A stretch of DNA of 64,000 bases from Sphingomonas sp. Leaf22. GTDB taxonomy: Bacteria > Pseudomonadota > Alphaproteobacteria > Sphingomonadales > Sphingomonadaceae. The position numbers and the translations under genes were made by a program. Positions 18,396 through 27,188 of this stretch are shown piece after piece. The stretch lies in the NCBI RefSeq assembly GCF_001421715.1, contig NZ_LMKP01000005.1, forward strand, positions 1 to 64,000, in the 5' to 3' direction. Under the pieces are notes generated by a model, which worked only from the letters and a program-made list of their open reading frames with translations, did not search any database and was not told the DNA's origin. Each line of letters starts with the position of its first letter. Positions within the stretch are counted from its first letter, which is position 1.

Positions 18396-18890
18396 TTAGC
18401 TCCGCTCGTCGAACAGCGCCTCGATCGGGTCGTAGCGTTTCACGATGGGAGATTTGAGTACGATGTAGCTGAAATACTTCTCGATGCCGAAATCGCTTTC
18501 AAGGATCGATTCGATCAGCTCCTGATATTGCGAGACGTTGCGGGTGATGAACTTGACCAGATAATCATATCCGCCGCTGACCAGATGACATTCGACGATC
18601 TCGGGCACGTTGCGCGCGCGCTGTTCGAAACGTGAAAAATCGCCGGTGCGGTGATCCTTCAGCGTGATCTCGGTGAACACGGTCAGCGTCTCGCCCAGCT
18701 TGGCCAGCGCGACATGCGCGCCATAGCCGGTGATGTACCCCGCCTTCTCCAGCCGCTTGACCCGCGACAGACACGGGCTGGGCGACAGGCCGACCGCATC
18801 GGCCAGATCGACGTTCGTGATCCGCCCGTTGCGCTGCAATTGCGCAAGGATGCGGAAGTCCAGTCGATCGAGTTTGGGCGATGGTGTCAT
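18396..18890 (-). CDS. Lrp/AsnC-family transcriptional regulator
   Basis: The 164-residue protein has an N-terminal AsnC helix-turn-helix (LDRLDFRILAQLQRNGRITNVDLADAVGLSPSPCLSRVKRLEKAGYI, about 7-54) and a C-terminal RAM ligand-binding domain (VPEIVECHLVSGGYDYLVKF, 92-112). Lrp-type proteins form octamers and respond to amino acids. It sits 38 bases after the aminotransferase gene and probably controls the catabolic island. Candidate sites are described at 20417, 24331 and 32418. Confidence 0.93.
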   Translation of the reverse strand: MTPSPKLDRLDFRILAQLQRNGRITNVDLADAVGLSPSPCLSRVKRLEKAGYITGYGAHVALAKLGETLTVFTEITLKDHRTGDFSRFEQRARNVPEIVECHLVSGGYDYLVKFITRNVSQYQELIESILESDFGIEKYFSYIVLKSPIVKRYDPIEALFDERS

Positions 18891-18928
18891 ACAGGAGACT
18901 TTATCTCATCATTCCGTTATCGCAACGT

Positions 18929-20305
18929 CTATCGTAAGGCCGCGCGAACCTCGGCCATGTCCGCTACCTGATCCAGCGTCCGCGTGAGCCGCTCGATCAA
19001 TGCAGCCATATCGGTTCCATCGCAACTGATCGCGGGTGCCAGACCGATCGTGCCGTCGGCGAAGGCGCGAAAGATGATGCCGTTGGCATAGCCGGTCCGC
19101 GCCAGCTTGTCGGGCAGGCCGACCGCCGGGTCGAACCGGGCCTTGCTGGCCTTGTCCGCGACCAGTTCGATGCCGGCCAGCATTCCGGCCTGTCGCACGT
19201 CGCCGACCAGCGGATGATCGGTGATCGCCGCCAGCCCGGCGGCCAGCTGCGGCGCGCGGGCGATCCCGTTGGCAAGGATGCCACCCTCGTACAGATCCAG
19301 CACCGCCAGCGCGACGGCGGCCGATACCGGATGCCCCGAATAGGTCGCGCCATGCCCGACCGGCAGGTGGTTGTCGGGACCATCGGCGATGCCGGCATAG
19401 ATTTCGTCGGTCATCAGCACCGCGCCCATCGGCGCGTAACCGGCGGTCAGCCCCTTGGCGAGCGTCATCAGATCTGGCGTCACGCCCTCGGTCTCGCAGG
19501 CAAACATCGGCCCGGTACGGCCGAAACCGGTGATGACTTCGTCGGCGACCAGCAGGATGCCGAGTTCGGTGCAGGTGGCGCGCATTGCCTTCAGCCAGCC
19601 CGTCGGCGGGACGATCACCCCGGCCGACCCCTGTACCGGTTCGGCGAAGAAGGCGGCGACGTTGTCGGCACCGAGTTCGGCGACCTTCGCCTTCAGCGCG
19701 GCGACGCTGGCGTCGATCACCGCCTGCGGATCGCTGCCGACCGCGTGGCGATAGGGATAGGGGGCCGGGATATGATGCTGCCAGTCGTGCGGCAGGTCGA
19801 ACAGCCGGTGGAACGCGGGCAGGCCGGTGATCCCCGCCCCGTTCGACGACGATCCGTGATAGCCCTTGTCGAGGGCGATCACCTGTTTCTTGGTCGGGCG
19901 GCCCTTGGCATTCCAGTAGTTGACGATGAAGCGCAGCGCGGAATCGACCGCGTCCGACCCGCCGAGCGAGAAATAGACCCGTTCCAGCCCCGGCGGCGAC
20001 AGCTCGGCCAGCCGCTCCGCCAGCCGGATCGCCGGTTCGCTGGCAAAGGAGAAATAGCCGGTGGCATAGGGCAGCCGCCGCATCTGCTCCGCCGCCGCCT
20101 CGACGACGCTTTCATGACCATAGCCGATATTGACGCACCACAGCCCGGCAAACGCATCGAGCAGCCGGTTGCCGTCACCATCGGTCAGATACATGCCCTG
20201 CCCGCTGGTCAACACGGTCGCGCCCCGCGCCTCATGCCCGCGCCATGCGGTTACCGGGTGGATGAGGTGGCGTCGGTCGGCCTCGATCAGCGAATTGGAA
20301 AACAT
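18929..20305 (-). CDS. class III PLP aminotransferase (omega-amine type)
   Basis: The 458-residue fold-type I enzyme has the family motifs FAGLWCVNIGYG (near 52-63), GYHGSS, the LLVADEVITGFGRTG strand with D255 and the PLP lysine K284 in TLAKGLTAGY. The closest textbook relatives are putrescine/omega-amino acid:pyruvate aminotransferases of the SpuC/Aro8108 type. It would turn a terminal amine into an aldehyde, which the dehydrogenases nearby could oxidise. I chose the ATG at 20305; the longer open frame upstream has no homologous sequence. It is followed by the lrp-type and M20 genes. Confidence 0.88.
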   Translation of the reverse strand: MFSNSLIEADRRHLIHPVTAWRGHEARGATVLTSGQGMYLTDGDGNRLLDAFAGLWCVNIGYGHESVVEAAAEQMRRLPYATGYFSFASEPAIRLAERLAELSPPGLERVYFSLGGSDAVDSALRFIVNYWNAKGRPTKKQVIALDKGYHGSSSNGAGITGLPAFHRLFDLPHDWQHHIPAPYPYRHAVGSDPQAVIDASVAALKAKVAELGADNVAAFFAEPVQGSAGVIVPPTGWLKAMRATCTELGILLVADEVITGFGRTGPMFACETEGVTPDLMTLAKGLTAGYAPMGAVLMTDEIYAGIADGPDNHLPVGHGATYSGHPVSAAVALAVLDLYEGGILANGIARAPQLAAGLAAITDHPLVGDVRQAGMLAGIELVADKASKARFDPAVGLPDKLARTGYANGIIFRAFADGTIGLAPAISCDGTDMAALIERLTRTLDQVADMAEVRAALR

Positions 20306-20416
20306 GGCTGGCCCTGTTGTCTGATGATGGGGCCAGTGTAGGGGCGGACGACGATGGCGGGAGCGATCCCGCACGCCGTACGACGCAGCCAAGCTGCCGA
20401 ACTTCGCAGGCGTGCG

Positions 20417-20431
20417 GCAGATTATGCCGTG
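20417..20431. promoter_or_regulatory. candidate Lrp-type site upstream of aminotransferase
   Basis: GCAGATTATGCCGTG lies 112 bases upstream of the aminotransferase start. The same 15 bases recur at 24331. The surrounding 15-mer agrees at about 12 of 15 positions with the published E. coli Lrp consensus YAGHAWATTWTDCTR. An Lrp-family gene lies in the downstream operon. Binding is inferred, not shown. Confidence 0.4.
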
Positions 20432-20500
20432 GGTCGCTTATCGTTGTTCCAGCCGAAACAGGACCGTGGCTCAGGCTGCGCGCCCGGTCCCGCCTTGGCC

Positions 20501-20585
20501 GTACCCCCGCGCAGGCGGGGGTCCAGGGTACCTGGCACAAACCGTTGTTCTGCTTGGCTCTGGACCCCCGCCTGCGCGGGGGTAC
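20501..20585. repeat. REP-like palindrome with 25-bp perfect arms
   Basis: The arms 20501-20525 and 20561-20585 are perfect reverse complements (starting GTACCCCCGCGCAGG) around a 35-base centre. A second copy in the opposite orientation lies at 30802-30880. Such elements are common between sphingomonad genes. It lies between two same-strand operons and could also stop transcription from the upstream one. Confidence 0.85.
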
Positions 20586-20621
20586 GGCGATTGTGCGGTT
20601 GAGCGCGAGACCGATGCCGGC

Positions 20622-21689
20622 TCAGCCGATCGCCGCGGCGATCGCCTTCCCGCACTGCTCGGTATTCGCCGACCCTTTCAGGTCACGGGTCCGTCCAGAG
20701 TCACCCGCCAGCACCGTTTCGATCGCCGTCACGATCGACTTCGCCGCCGCATGTTCGCCGAAATGGTCGAGCATCATCGATGCGCACCAGATCTGCCCGA
20801 CGGGATTGGCGACGCCCTGCCCCGCGATGTCGGGGGCCGAACCGTGCACCGGTTCGAACAGCGACGGCACGCTGCGATCGGGGTTGATGTTGCCGCACGG
20901 CGCGATCCCGATCGTACCGGTGCAGGCCGGACCCAGATCGGACAGGATGTCGCCGAACAGGTTGGACGCGACCACCACGTCGAAACGGTCGGGGTTCAGG
21001 ACGAACTGGGCCGCGAGGATGTCGATATGATATTTGTCGGTGCGGATGTCGGGGTAGCGCGCGGCCATTTCGGCGACGCGGCTGTCCCACCACGGCATGG
21101 TGATGGCGATGCCGTTCGACTTGGTCGCCGACGTCACATGCCTGGCCGGACGCTTCTGCGCGAGGTCGAAGGCGTAGCGCAGGATGCGGTCGGTGCCGAT
21201 GCGCGTCATCACCGTTTCCTGCAACACGACCTCGCGGTCGGTGCCGGGAAAGGCGGTGCCGCCGATCGCCGAATATTCGCCCTCGGTATTCTCGCGGACG
21301 ATCATCATGTCGATGTCGCCGGGCTTGCGACCGGCCAGCGGGCACGGCACGCCCGGCATCAGCCGCGCCGGGCGAAGGTTCACATATTGGTCGTATTCGC
21401 GCCGGAACTGGATCAGCGAATCCCATAGCGAGATGTGATCGGGCACGGTGTCGGGCCATCCGACCGCGCCGAAGAAGATCGCATCGACATTTCCGATCCG
21501 CGCCTTCCAGTCCTCGGGCATCATCCGGCCGTGGCGGACATAATAATCGCAGCTCGCGAAATCATGCCATTGCTGCTCGACGGTGAAGCCATAGGCCGCC
21601 GCCGCCGCTTCCAGCGCGCGGATGCCTTCGGGGATGACTTCCTTGCCGATCCCGTCGCCGGGAATGACTGCAATCCGATACTTGGTCAC
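20622..21689 (-). CDS. tartrate dehydrogenase/decarboxylase or D-malate dehydrogenase family
   Basis: The 355-residue enzyme is of the isocitrate/isopropylmalate dehydrogenase family: N-terminal YRIAVIPGDGIGKEV, GAVGWPDTVPDHISLW, NLRPARLMPGV, VRENTEGEYS, the tyrosine/lysine catalytic region KSNGI and NLFGDILSDLGP with metal-binding Asp. HSL-type residues and the DHISLW loop match TtuC/DmlA rather than LeuB. It would oxidatively decarboxylate a D-malate- or tartrate-like acid with NAD+ and Mn2+. The GTG at 21689 overlaps the dehydrogenase stop as GTGA and follows GAAGGG. It is the third gene after the GNAT and aldehyde dehydrogenase genes. Confidence 0.87.
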   Translation of the reverse strand: MTKYRIAVIPGDGIGKEVIPEGIRALEAAAAAYGFTVEQQWHDFASCDYYVRHGRMMPEDWKARIGNVDAIFFGAVGWPDTVPDHISLWDSLIQFRREYDQYVNLRPARLMPGVPCPLAGRKPGDIDMMIVRENTEGEYSAIGGTAFPGTDREVVLQETVMTRIGTDRILRYAFDLAQKRPARHVTSATKSNGIAITMPWWDSRVAEMAARYPDIRTDKYHIDILAAQFVLNPDRFDVVVASNLFGDILSDLGPACTGTIGIAPCGNINPDRSVPSLFEPVHGSAPDIAGQGVANPVGQIWCASMMLDHFGEHAAAKSIVTAIETVLAGDSGRTRDLKGSANTEQCGKAIAAAIG

Positions 21690-23158
21690 AGGCCCTTCAA
21701 TCCCCCCCAATGAAACGCTTTCGTTTCCAGATATTCGTCAATGCCTTCGCGGCCGCCCTCGCGGCCCAGCCCCGATGCCTTGATCCCGCCGAACGGCGAC
21801 ATTTCCATCGCGATGCTGCCGGTGTTCAGCCCGACCATGCCGAATTCCAGCGCCTCGCCGACGCGCCATGCGCGGTGCAGGTCCTCGGTATAGAAATAGC
21901 TGGCAAGGCCGAACGGCGTGGCATTGGCGAGGTCGATCGCCTCCTGCTCGGCCGAAAAGCGAAAGATCGGCGCGACCGGGCCGAAGGTTTCCTCCGACGC
22001 CAGCCGCATATCGGCAGTGGCCCCCGTCAGCACCACCGGCCGGGCGAAGCGTTCATCCTGCTCGACACCATCGGGCGCGGCGGCGATCGTCGCGCCCTTG
22101 GCGAGCGCGTCGGACAGGTGATCGGCGACCTTCGCGCAAGCGGCGGCATTGATGAGCGGGCCGATCGTGACCCCCTCCGTCCGGCCGTCGCCGACCCGCA
22201 GCGACCGAACCGCGTCGCCCAGTTTCTCGACGAAGCGGTCGTGGATGCCGTCCTGCACGAGGATGCGGTTGGCGCAGACGCAGGTCTGGCCGGCGTTGCG
22301 GAATTTCGACGCCATCGCCCCGGCGACGGCGGTGTCGAGATCGGCATCGTCGAACACGATGAACGGCGCGTTGCCACCGAGTTCGAGGCTCAGCCGCTTC
22401 AGCGTATCGGCCGACTGCTGCATCAGCAGCGATCCGACCCGCGTCGATCCGGTGAACGACAATTTGCGCACCACCGGCGAAGCGGTCAACGCCCCGCCGA
22501 TCGCCTGCGGCAGACCGGTGACCATGTTGACGACACCCGCCGGCATTCCCGCCCGCTCGGCCAGCCTGCACAGCGCGAGCGCGGTATAGGGGGTCAGTTC
22601 GGACGGCTTGATGACGACGGTGCAGCCCGCCGCCAGCGCCGGTGCGACCTTGCGCGTGATCATCGCCGCCGGAAAATTCCACGGCGTGATCGCCGCACAG
22701 ACGCCGACCGGCTCGCGGGTGGCGAGGATGCGGCGGTCGCTGGTCGGGGCCGGGATGGTGTGCCCGGAAATCCGCCGCCCCTCGCCCGCGAACCATTTCA
22801 CGAACGACGCGGCATAGGCGATCTCGCCCTTCGATTCGGCCAGCGGCTTGCCCTGTTCAGCGGTCATGATCGCCGCCAGCGTATCGGCATGGTCGAGGAT
22901 CAGCGCATGCCAGCGCTCCAGCAGCGTCGCGCGATCGTCGGCGGTACGCCGCTTCCACGCCGGCAAGGCGGCGGCTGCGGCGGCGATCGCCGCTTCGGTA
23001 TCGGCCGCCCCGCCCGCCGGGATCGTGCCGACCACGTCGCCGGTCGCCGGGTCGGTGACGTCGAGCGTCGCACCGTCCCGTGCCGCGACCCATTCGCCGC
23101 CGATCAGCATCGATTCGATCAGCAGCCCGGTGCCGCGCAGGTCGTCGTTGCTCAGCAC
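21686..23158 (-). CDS. gabD: succinate-semialdehyde-type NAD(P)+ dehydrogenase
   Basis: The 490-residue aldehyde dehydrogenase has the GabD-like N-terminus LSNDDLRGTGLLIESMLIGGEW, AITPWNFPAAMITRKVAPALAAG, the general base E259 in LELGG and catalytic C293 in GQTCVCANR, with a second cysteine two residues on as in redox-regulated GabD enzymes. It would oxidise succinate semialdehyde or a similar omega-aldehyde acid. The GTG at 23158 overlaps the end of the GNAT gene by seven bases and aligns with known GabD starts. Specificity for another semialdehyde cannot be excluded. Confidence 0.87.
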   Translation of the reverse strand: MLSNDDLRGTGLLIESMLIGGEWVAARDGATLDVTDPATGDVVGTIPAGGAADTEAAIAAAAAALPAWKRRTADDRATLLERWHALILDHADTLAAIMTAEQGKPLAESKGEIAYAASFVKWFAGEGRRISGHTIPAPTSDRRILATREPVGVCAAITPWNFPAAMITRKVAPALAAGCTVVIKPSELTPYTALALCRLAERAGMPAGVVNMVTGLPQAIGGALTASPVVRKLSFTGSTRVGSLLMQQSADTLKRLSLELGGNAPFIVFDDADLDTAVAGAMASKFRNAGQTCVCANRILVQDGIHDRFVEKLGDAVRSLRVGDGRTEGVTIGPLINAAACAKVADHLSDALAKGATIAAAPDGVEQDERFARPVVLTGATADMRLASEETFGPVAPIFRFSAEQEAIDLANATPFGLASYFYTEDLHRAWRVGEALEFGMVGLNTGSIAMEMSPFGGIKASGLGREGGREGIDEYLETKAFHWGGLKGL

Positions 23159-24057
23159 AGCGCCTGGCTCACGATCGCGAACGCCGTCGCCGGGGCGGTC
23201 GCCGGCGGCTCCGCGCCCTTCACCATCGTCACGACCCGTCCGACCCGTACCAGTCCCAGTTCCTCCAACCATGGTCCCAACCCGCTATTGCCGTGAATGT
23301 CGAGCCGGATGAACTCGCCACTGCGCGAGCCGATCCACTGCGCGATCAGCGCCTGCGCGCGGGTCCGGTCGGGGGCGATGACCGGCCCGACGACATAGCC
23401 GCGCCCGAACCGGCGGAACAGCGCGACGCCGGTCACCTCGTCCCCCTCCGTCAGCACCACGCCATGCGCCTTTTCGCGCAGCACCGTCATCACCGTCGGC
23501 CGGTCGAGACCGCTGGCGGCGCGCACCAGCGCATCGACCAGCGCGCCGTCGCGCGCGCCCATCGGCCGGATGCGCTCGCCGGCCGCCAGCGGCACCAGCG
23601 GTGCCTGGAACGCCGCACCCTGATGCTGCAGGATTTCGCCGATCCCGGTGAAGCCCAGCTTGCGATAGAGCGGCAGCCCGTCCTCGGTCGCGTTCAGCTG
23701 GATCGAACCATCGGGGCCGATCGCATCGGCGATCTGGTCGAGCACCGCCGCCATCACGATCCGCCCGATGCCCGCGCCGCGATGCCGCCGCGACACGATG
23801 ACCATGCCGAGCGTCGCGACCTTCGGTCCGGCCCGCCACCACATGGTCGTACCCACGATTTCGCCGTTCAGTTCGGCGACCATGCCATTGCCGACCGTCA
23901 GCATGTCGGACAGATCCTCCGCCCGGTGCGGCCATTGCTCCGCCTTCGACAGGACATGCGCCCCGGCGACATCGTCCTGCGTCATCGGCCGCAGACGCAT
24001 CGTCCGGCTTTCGGCGGGCTGGGGATCGGCACTCGTCTGCATCGTTTCGCGTTCCAT
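23152..24057 (-). CDS. double-GNAT-domain acetyltransferase (YitH-like)
   Basis: The protein has about 301 residues. An N-terminal GNAT domain (RLRPMTQDDVAGAH to LYRKLGF) contains the acetyl-CoA loop SRRHRGAGIGR. A C-terminal half has SGLDRPTVMTVLREKAHG and GYVVGPVIAPDRTRAQAL, matching the Acetyltransf_18/YitH domain. It probably acetylates an amine, possibly a pathway intermediate or toxic analogue. Two tandem ATGs (24060 and 24057) are possible; GAGG spacing favours the second. It is the first gene of the operon with the two dehydrogenases. Confidence 0.82.
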   Translation of the reverse strand: MERETMQTSADPQPAESRTMRLRPMTQDDVAGAHVLSKAEQWPHRAEDLSDMLTVGNGMVAELNGEIVGTTMWWRAGPKVATLGMVIVSRRHRGAGIGRIVMAAVLDQIADAIGPDGSIQLNATEDGLPLYRKLGFTGIGEILQHQGAAFQAPLVPLAAGERIRPMGARDGALVDALVRAASGLDRPTVMTVLREKAHGVVLTEGDEVTGVALFRRFGRGYVVGPVIAPDRTRAQALIAQWIGSRSGEFIRLDIHGNSGLGPWLEELGLVRVGRVVTMVKGAEPPATAPATAFAIVSQALC

Positions 24058-24384
24058 CATGTCCTCGACCCATGGTGTACCCGGCCGCTGGGCGCAGGAG
24101 GTGCCGCGCCGCGCCGCAACCGGCATGGTATCGCGCGTAAATCGGCCGTCGGCCGGAATATCCTGCCGCCGGGACCCGGGCCGCCATCCGTCCCTGCCCG
24201 ACGAACAACGCCGGTCGAACCCGATGGAAATACAAGGCGGGCGGTACGCTGTGCGGTGGTCGGGGCAGCGATCGGCACATATGCCCTGTCGTCCGACCAA
24301 CTAAGGTGTAACGATGCCGGTGCGGTTGGAGCAGATTATGCCGTGCCGAAGCAGCATCGCTTCGATGGGGGACGCGGACACGCG
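24058..24384. promoter_or_regulatory. divergent control region of the catabolic island
   Basis: These 327 bases lie between the GNAT-led operon and the FAD oxidase/ABC operon and must contain both promoters. The candidate Lrp-type site at 24331-24345 is inside it, 40 bases before the oxidase ATG. No gene is supportable. Confidence 0.6.
24331..24345. promoter_or_regulatory. candidate Lrp-type site upstream of FAD oxidase
   Basis: GCAGATTATGCCGTG is identical to 20417-20431. Both copies have a TGCGG a few bases before them. At 40 bases before the start codon it could sit over or just after the promoter. Confidence 0.4.
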
Positions 24385-25665
24385 ATGAAGCTGGAATCCT
24401 ATTGGCTGGACAGCGGCGAACGCTTTGCAGGGGCCGAACACGGCCCGGTGCCGGTGCGCGCGTCGGTGGTGGTCGTGGGCGGCGGCTTCACCGGCCTTGC
24501 CGCGGCGCGCACGCTGGCGATGGCCGGTGCCGACGTCGTGGTGGTCGAGGCCGGGCGCATCGCGGGCGAGGCATCGGGGCGCAATGGCGGCCAGTGCAAC
24601 AACGGCATCGCCGGCGACTTCGCCGCGCTGACCAGCCGGTTCGGGATCGATCGCGCGACCGCGATCTATCGCGCGTTCGACACCGGCGTCGACCGGGTCG
24701 AGGCGATCGTCGCCGAAGAGGGCATCGCCTGCGACTTCGTGCGCAACGGCAAGCTGAAGCTGGCCGACAAGCCCGACCATGCGGCCAAGCTCGCCCGGAC
24801 CGCGGAACTGCTGTCGCAGACGGTCGAACCCGGCATCCGCCTGATCGCCAAGGCCGACCTGCCCGACGAGATCGGATCGGACGCGTTCCACGGCGGCCTG
24901 TTGTTCCCGCGCAGCGGCTCGCTGCACATGGGCCGGTTCGCCGCCGGGCTTGCCGGTGCCGCCGTCCGACACGGCGCGAAACTGTACGAGAATGCGGCAC
25001 TGACCGGCATGGAGCGGTTGTCCGGCGGTCGCCACCGACTGACGACGAAGCGCGGGATCATCGAGGCCGATGCCGTGCTGCTGGCGACCGGCGCGTCGAT
25101 GACCGGGCCGTTCCGCTGGCTGCGACGGCGGATCGTGCCGATCGGCAGTTTCATCGTCGCCACCGAACCGCTGGGGCCGCTGGCGCAGGAGATCATGCCG
25201 GGACGGCGTAACGGCACGACCACCCGCAACGTCGGCAACTATTTTCGCCTGACCGCCGACGACCGGCTGATCTTCGGCGGGCGCGCCCGCTTTGCGCTGT
25301 CCAGCCCGCGCAGCGACACGCGCAGCGGCGCGATCCTCGAAGCGGGAATGCGCCGCATCTTTCCGCAGTTGGCCGATGCCCGCATCGCCCATACGTGGGG
25401 CGGGATCGTCGACCTGACCGCCGACCGGCTGCCCCGCGCCGGATCGCGCGACGGCATCTATTACGCCATGGGCTATAGCGGCCACGGCACGCAGATTTCG
25501 GTGGTGATGGGCGAGGCGATGGCGCGGATCATCGGCGGCGCGCCGGCGGTGGACGAAAATCCGTTCCACGCGATCGCATGGCCGGCGGTGCCGGGACATT
25601 TCGGCCCGCCATGGTTCCTGCCGGCGGTCGGTGCCTATTACCGCTATCAGGACTGGCGGCATTGA
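24385..25665 (+). CDS. FAD oxidoreductase, gamma-glutamylputrescine oxidase-like
   Basis: The 426-residue DAO-family flavoprotein has the dinucleotide motif VVVVGGGFTGLAAARTLA (28-45), EAGRIAGEASGRNGGQCN, a substrate domain and the C-terminal FAD-contact region YAMGYSGHGTQIS. The SYWLDSG start, SGRNGGQC and WPAVPGHFGPPWFLPAVGAYYR end are typical of PuuB-like oxidases of amines and gamma-glutamylated amines. It would release an aldehyde, NH3 and H2O2 (or pass electrons on). The next gene overlaps its stop as TTGA, tying it to the ABC importer. The exact substrate is not known. Confidence 0.87.
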   Translation: MKLESYWLDSGERFAGAEHGPVPVRASVVVVGGGFTGLAAARTLAMAGADVVVVEAGRIAGEASGRNGGQCNNGIAGDFAALTSRFGIDRATAIYRAFDTGVDRVEAIVAEEGIACDFVRNGKLKLADKPDHAAKLARTAELLSQTVEPGIRLIAKADLPDEIGSDAFHGGLLFPRSGSLHMGRFAAGLAGAAVRHGAKLYENAALTGMERLSGGRHRLTTKRGIIEADAVLLATGASMTGPFRWLRRRIVPIGSFIVATEPLGPLAQEIMPGRRNGTTTRNVGNYFRLTADDRLIFGGRARFALSSPRSDTRSGAILEAGMRRIFPQLADARIAHTWGGIVDLTADRLPRAGSRDGIYYAMGYSGHGTQISVVMGEAMARIIGGAPAVDENPFHAIAWPAVPGHFGPPWFLPAVGAYYRYQDWRH

Positions 25666-27188
25666 TCGGCCGGCGCGATGCGATCCGCCTGATCGGCGGC
25701 GGCGGGCTGTCGGTCGGGCTGGGTGCCTGCGGGTTCGAACCGGCCCGGCCCGAACCGGTCGGCGGGCGCCTGCGCGTCGCCGTCGCGGTCAGCTCGACCG
25801 CCGACACGATGGACCCCGCGCGCCAGACCGTCGTCACCGATTTCTGCCGCTGCTCGATGGTCTATGACGGGCTGACCACGCTCGACGACCGGTTCCGGCC
25901 ACAGCCGGCGCTGGCCGAGGCGATCGAGACCGCCGATGCCCGCGACTGGTCGATCCGGCTCCGCAAGGGCGTGCGGTTCCACGACGGATCGCCGCTGCGG
26001 GTCGCCGACGTCGTCTATTCGCTGCGCCGCCACCTCGACCCCGCCGTCGGATCGAAGGCGAAGGTGTTCGCCGACCAGTTCGCCTCGGTCCGCGCCGATG
26101 GCCCCGACCGGGTGCGCGTGGTGTTGAAGAGCGCGAACGCCGATCTGCCGACGATCCTTGGCATTCCGCAATTCCAGATCATCCGCGACGGCACGCGCGA
26201 TTTCAACCGGCCCGTCGGCACCGGCCCGATGCGGATGATCGAATTCATGCCCGGCGTCCGCTCGCTCGCCGCACGCTACGACGATTACTGGCGCGGGCCG
26301 GTGCGGCTGGGCGAATGCGAGCTGTTCGCGATCTCCGACGACAGCGCGCGGATCAACGCGTTGCTGTCGGGCGATGTCGACCTGATCCACGCCATCAACC
26401 CGCGCATCGCCCGCCATCTGCGCGAGGCGGGCTTCGGCCTGCTCGAATCAAAATCGAGCGGCTATACCAACCTCATCGCCCGGCTCGACCGGGCACCGGG
26501 CAACAACCCCGACTTCGTGCGCGGGCTGAAACTGCTGCTCGACCGGGAAACGATGCGTACCGCGATCTTTCGCGGCTATGCGACGATCGCCAACGATCAG
26601 CCGATCGCGCCGACCAATCCCTATTACGACCCGAGCGTCCCGCAGCGGCCGTTCGATCCCGAACGCGCGCGCTTCCATTTCCGGCGCGCCGGGCTGGTGG
26701 GGACGCGGGTGCCGCTGGTCACCTCGACCGCTGCCGACAAGTCCGACGACATGGCGGTGCTGATCCAGGATGCGGGCGAACGTGCCGGGATCGGCTTCGA
26801 CATTCGTCGCGTGCCGTCCGACGGCTATTGGACCAACAGCTGGATGAAGGTGCCGTTGGGGTTCGGGAACACCAACCCGCGCCCGACCGCCGACATCATC
26901 TTCACCCAGTTCTTCGCGTCGAACGCGCTGTGGAACGAAAGCGCGTGGAAGAACCAGCGGTTCGACCGGCTGCTCGACGCCGCGCGCGGCGAAACCGACG
27001 AGGCACGGCGCAAGTCGCTCTATGGCGAGATGCAGCATCTGATCCACGATCACGCCGGCATCGGCATCCCGCTGTTCATCAGTTCGCTCGATTCGTTCAG
27101 CCCACGGCTGAAGGGGCTGCGCCCGATGCCGCAGGGGGGATTGATGGGGTTCGATTTCGTGTCCCATGTCTGGCTGGAGGGCAAATGA
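25662..27188 (+). CDS. family-5 ABC substrate-binding lipoprotein (peptide/opine type)
   Basis: The 508-residue protein starts at the TTG at 25662, which overlaps the oxidase stop. The N-terminus has twin arginines (R4-R5, RRDAIRLIGGG) and a lipobox GLGAC with Cys23, suggesting Tat export and lipid anchoring. The SBP_bac_5 fold is seen in SSTADTMDPARQ, VYDGLTTLD, LRKGVRFHDGSPLRVADVVYS and DPERARFHFRRAGL. It captures a peptide, opine or related ligand in the periplasm and hands it to the two permeases downstream. Family members bind very different ligands, so the substrate is open. Confidence 0.88.
   Translation: MIGRRDAIRLIGGGGLSVGLGACGFEPARPEPVGGRLRVAVAVSSTADTMDPARQTVVTDFCRCSMVYDGLTTLDDRFRPQPALAEAIETADARDWSIRLRKGVRFHDGSPLRVADVVYSLRRHLDPAVGSKAKVFADQFASVRADGPDRVRVVLKSANADLPTILGIPQFQIIRDGTRDFNRPVGTGPMRMIEFMPGVRSLAARYDDYWRGPVRLGECELFAISDDSARINALLSGDVDLIHAINPRIARHLREAGFGLLESKSSGYTNLIARLDRAPGNNPDFVRGLKLLLDRETMRTAIFRGYATIANDQPIAPTNPYYDPSVPQRPFDPERARFHFRRAGLVGTRVPLVTSTAADKSDDMAVLIQDAGERAGIGFDIRRVPSDGYWTNSWMKVPLGFGNTNPRPTADIIFTQFFASNALWNESAWKNQRFDRLLDAARGETDEARRKSLYGEMQHLIHDHAGIGIPLFISSLDSFSPRLKGLRPMPQGGLMGFDFVSHVWLEGK

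Larger units (their letters stand above)
20306..20621. other. intergenic region with regulatory motif and palindromic element
   Basis: These 316 bases carry a candidate Lrp-type site (20417-20431) and a large palindrome (20501-20585), both listed separately. No gene is supportable. Confidence 0.6.

Noticed and set aside
24058-24300. Upstream extension of the GNAT gene
   Set aside because: The frame is open to 24300 but is Arg/Pro-rich, lies in the divergent control region and precedes a better-supported ATG pair.
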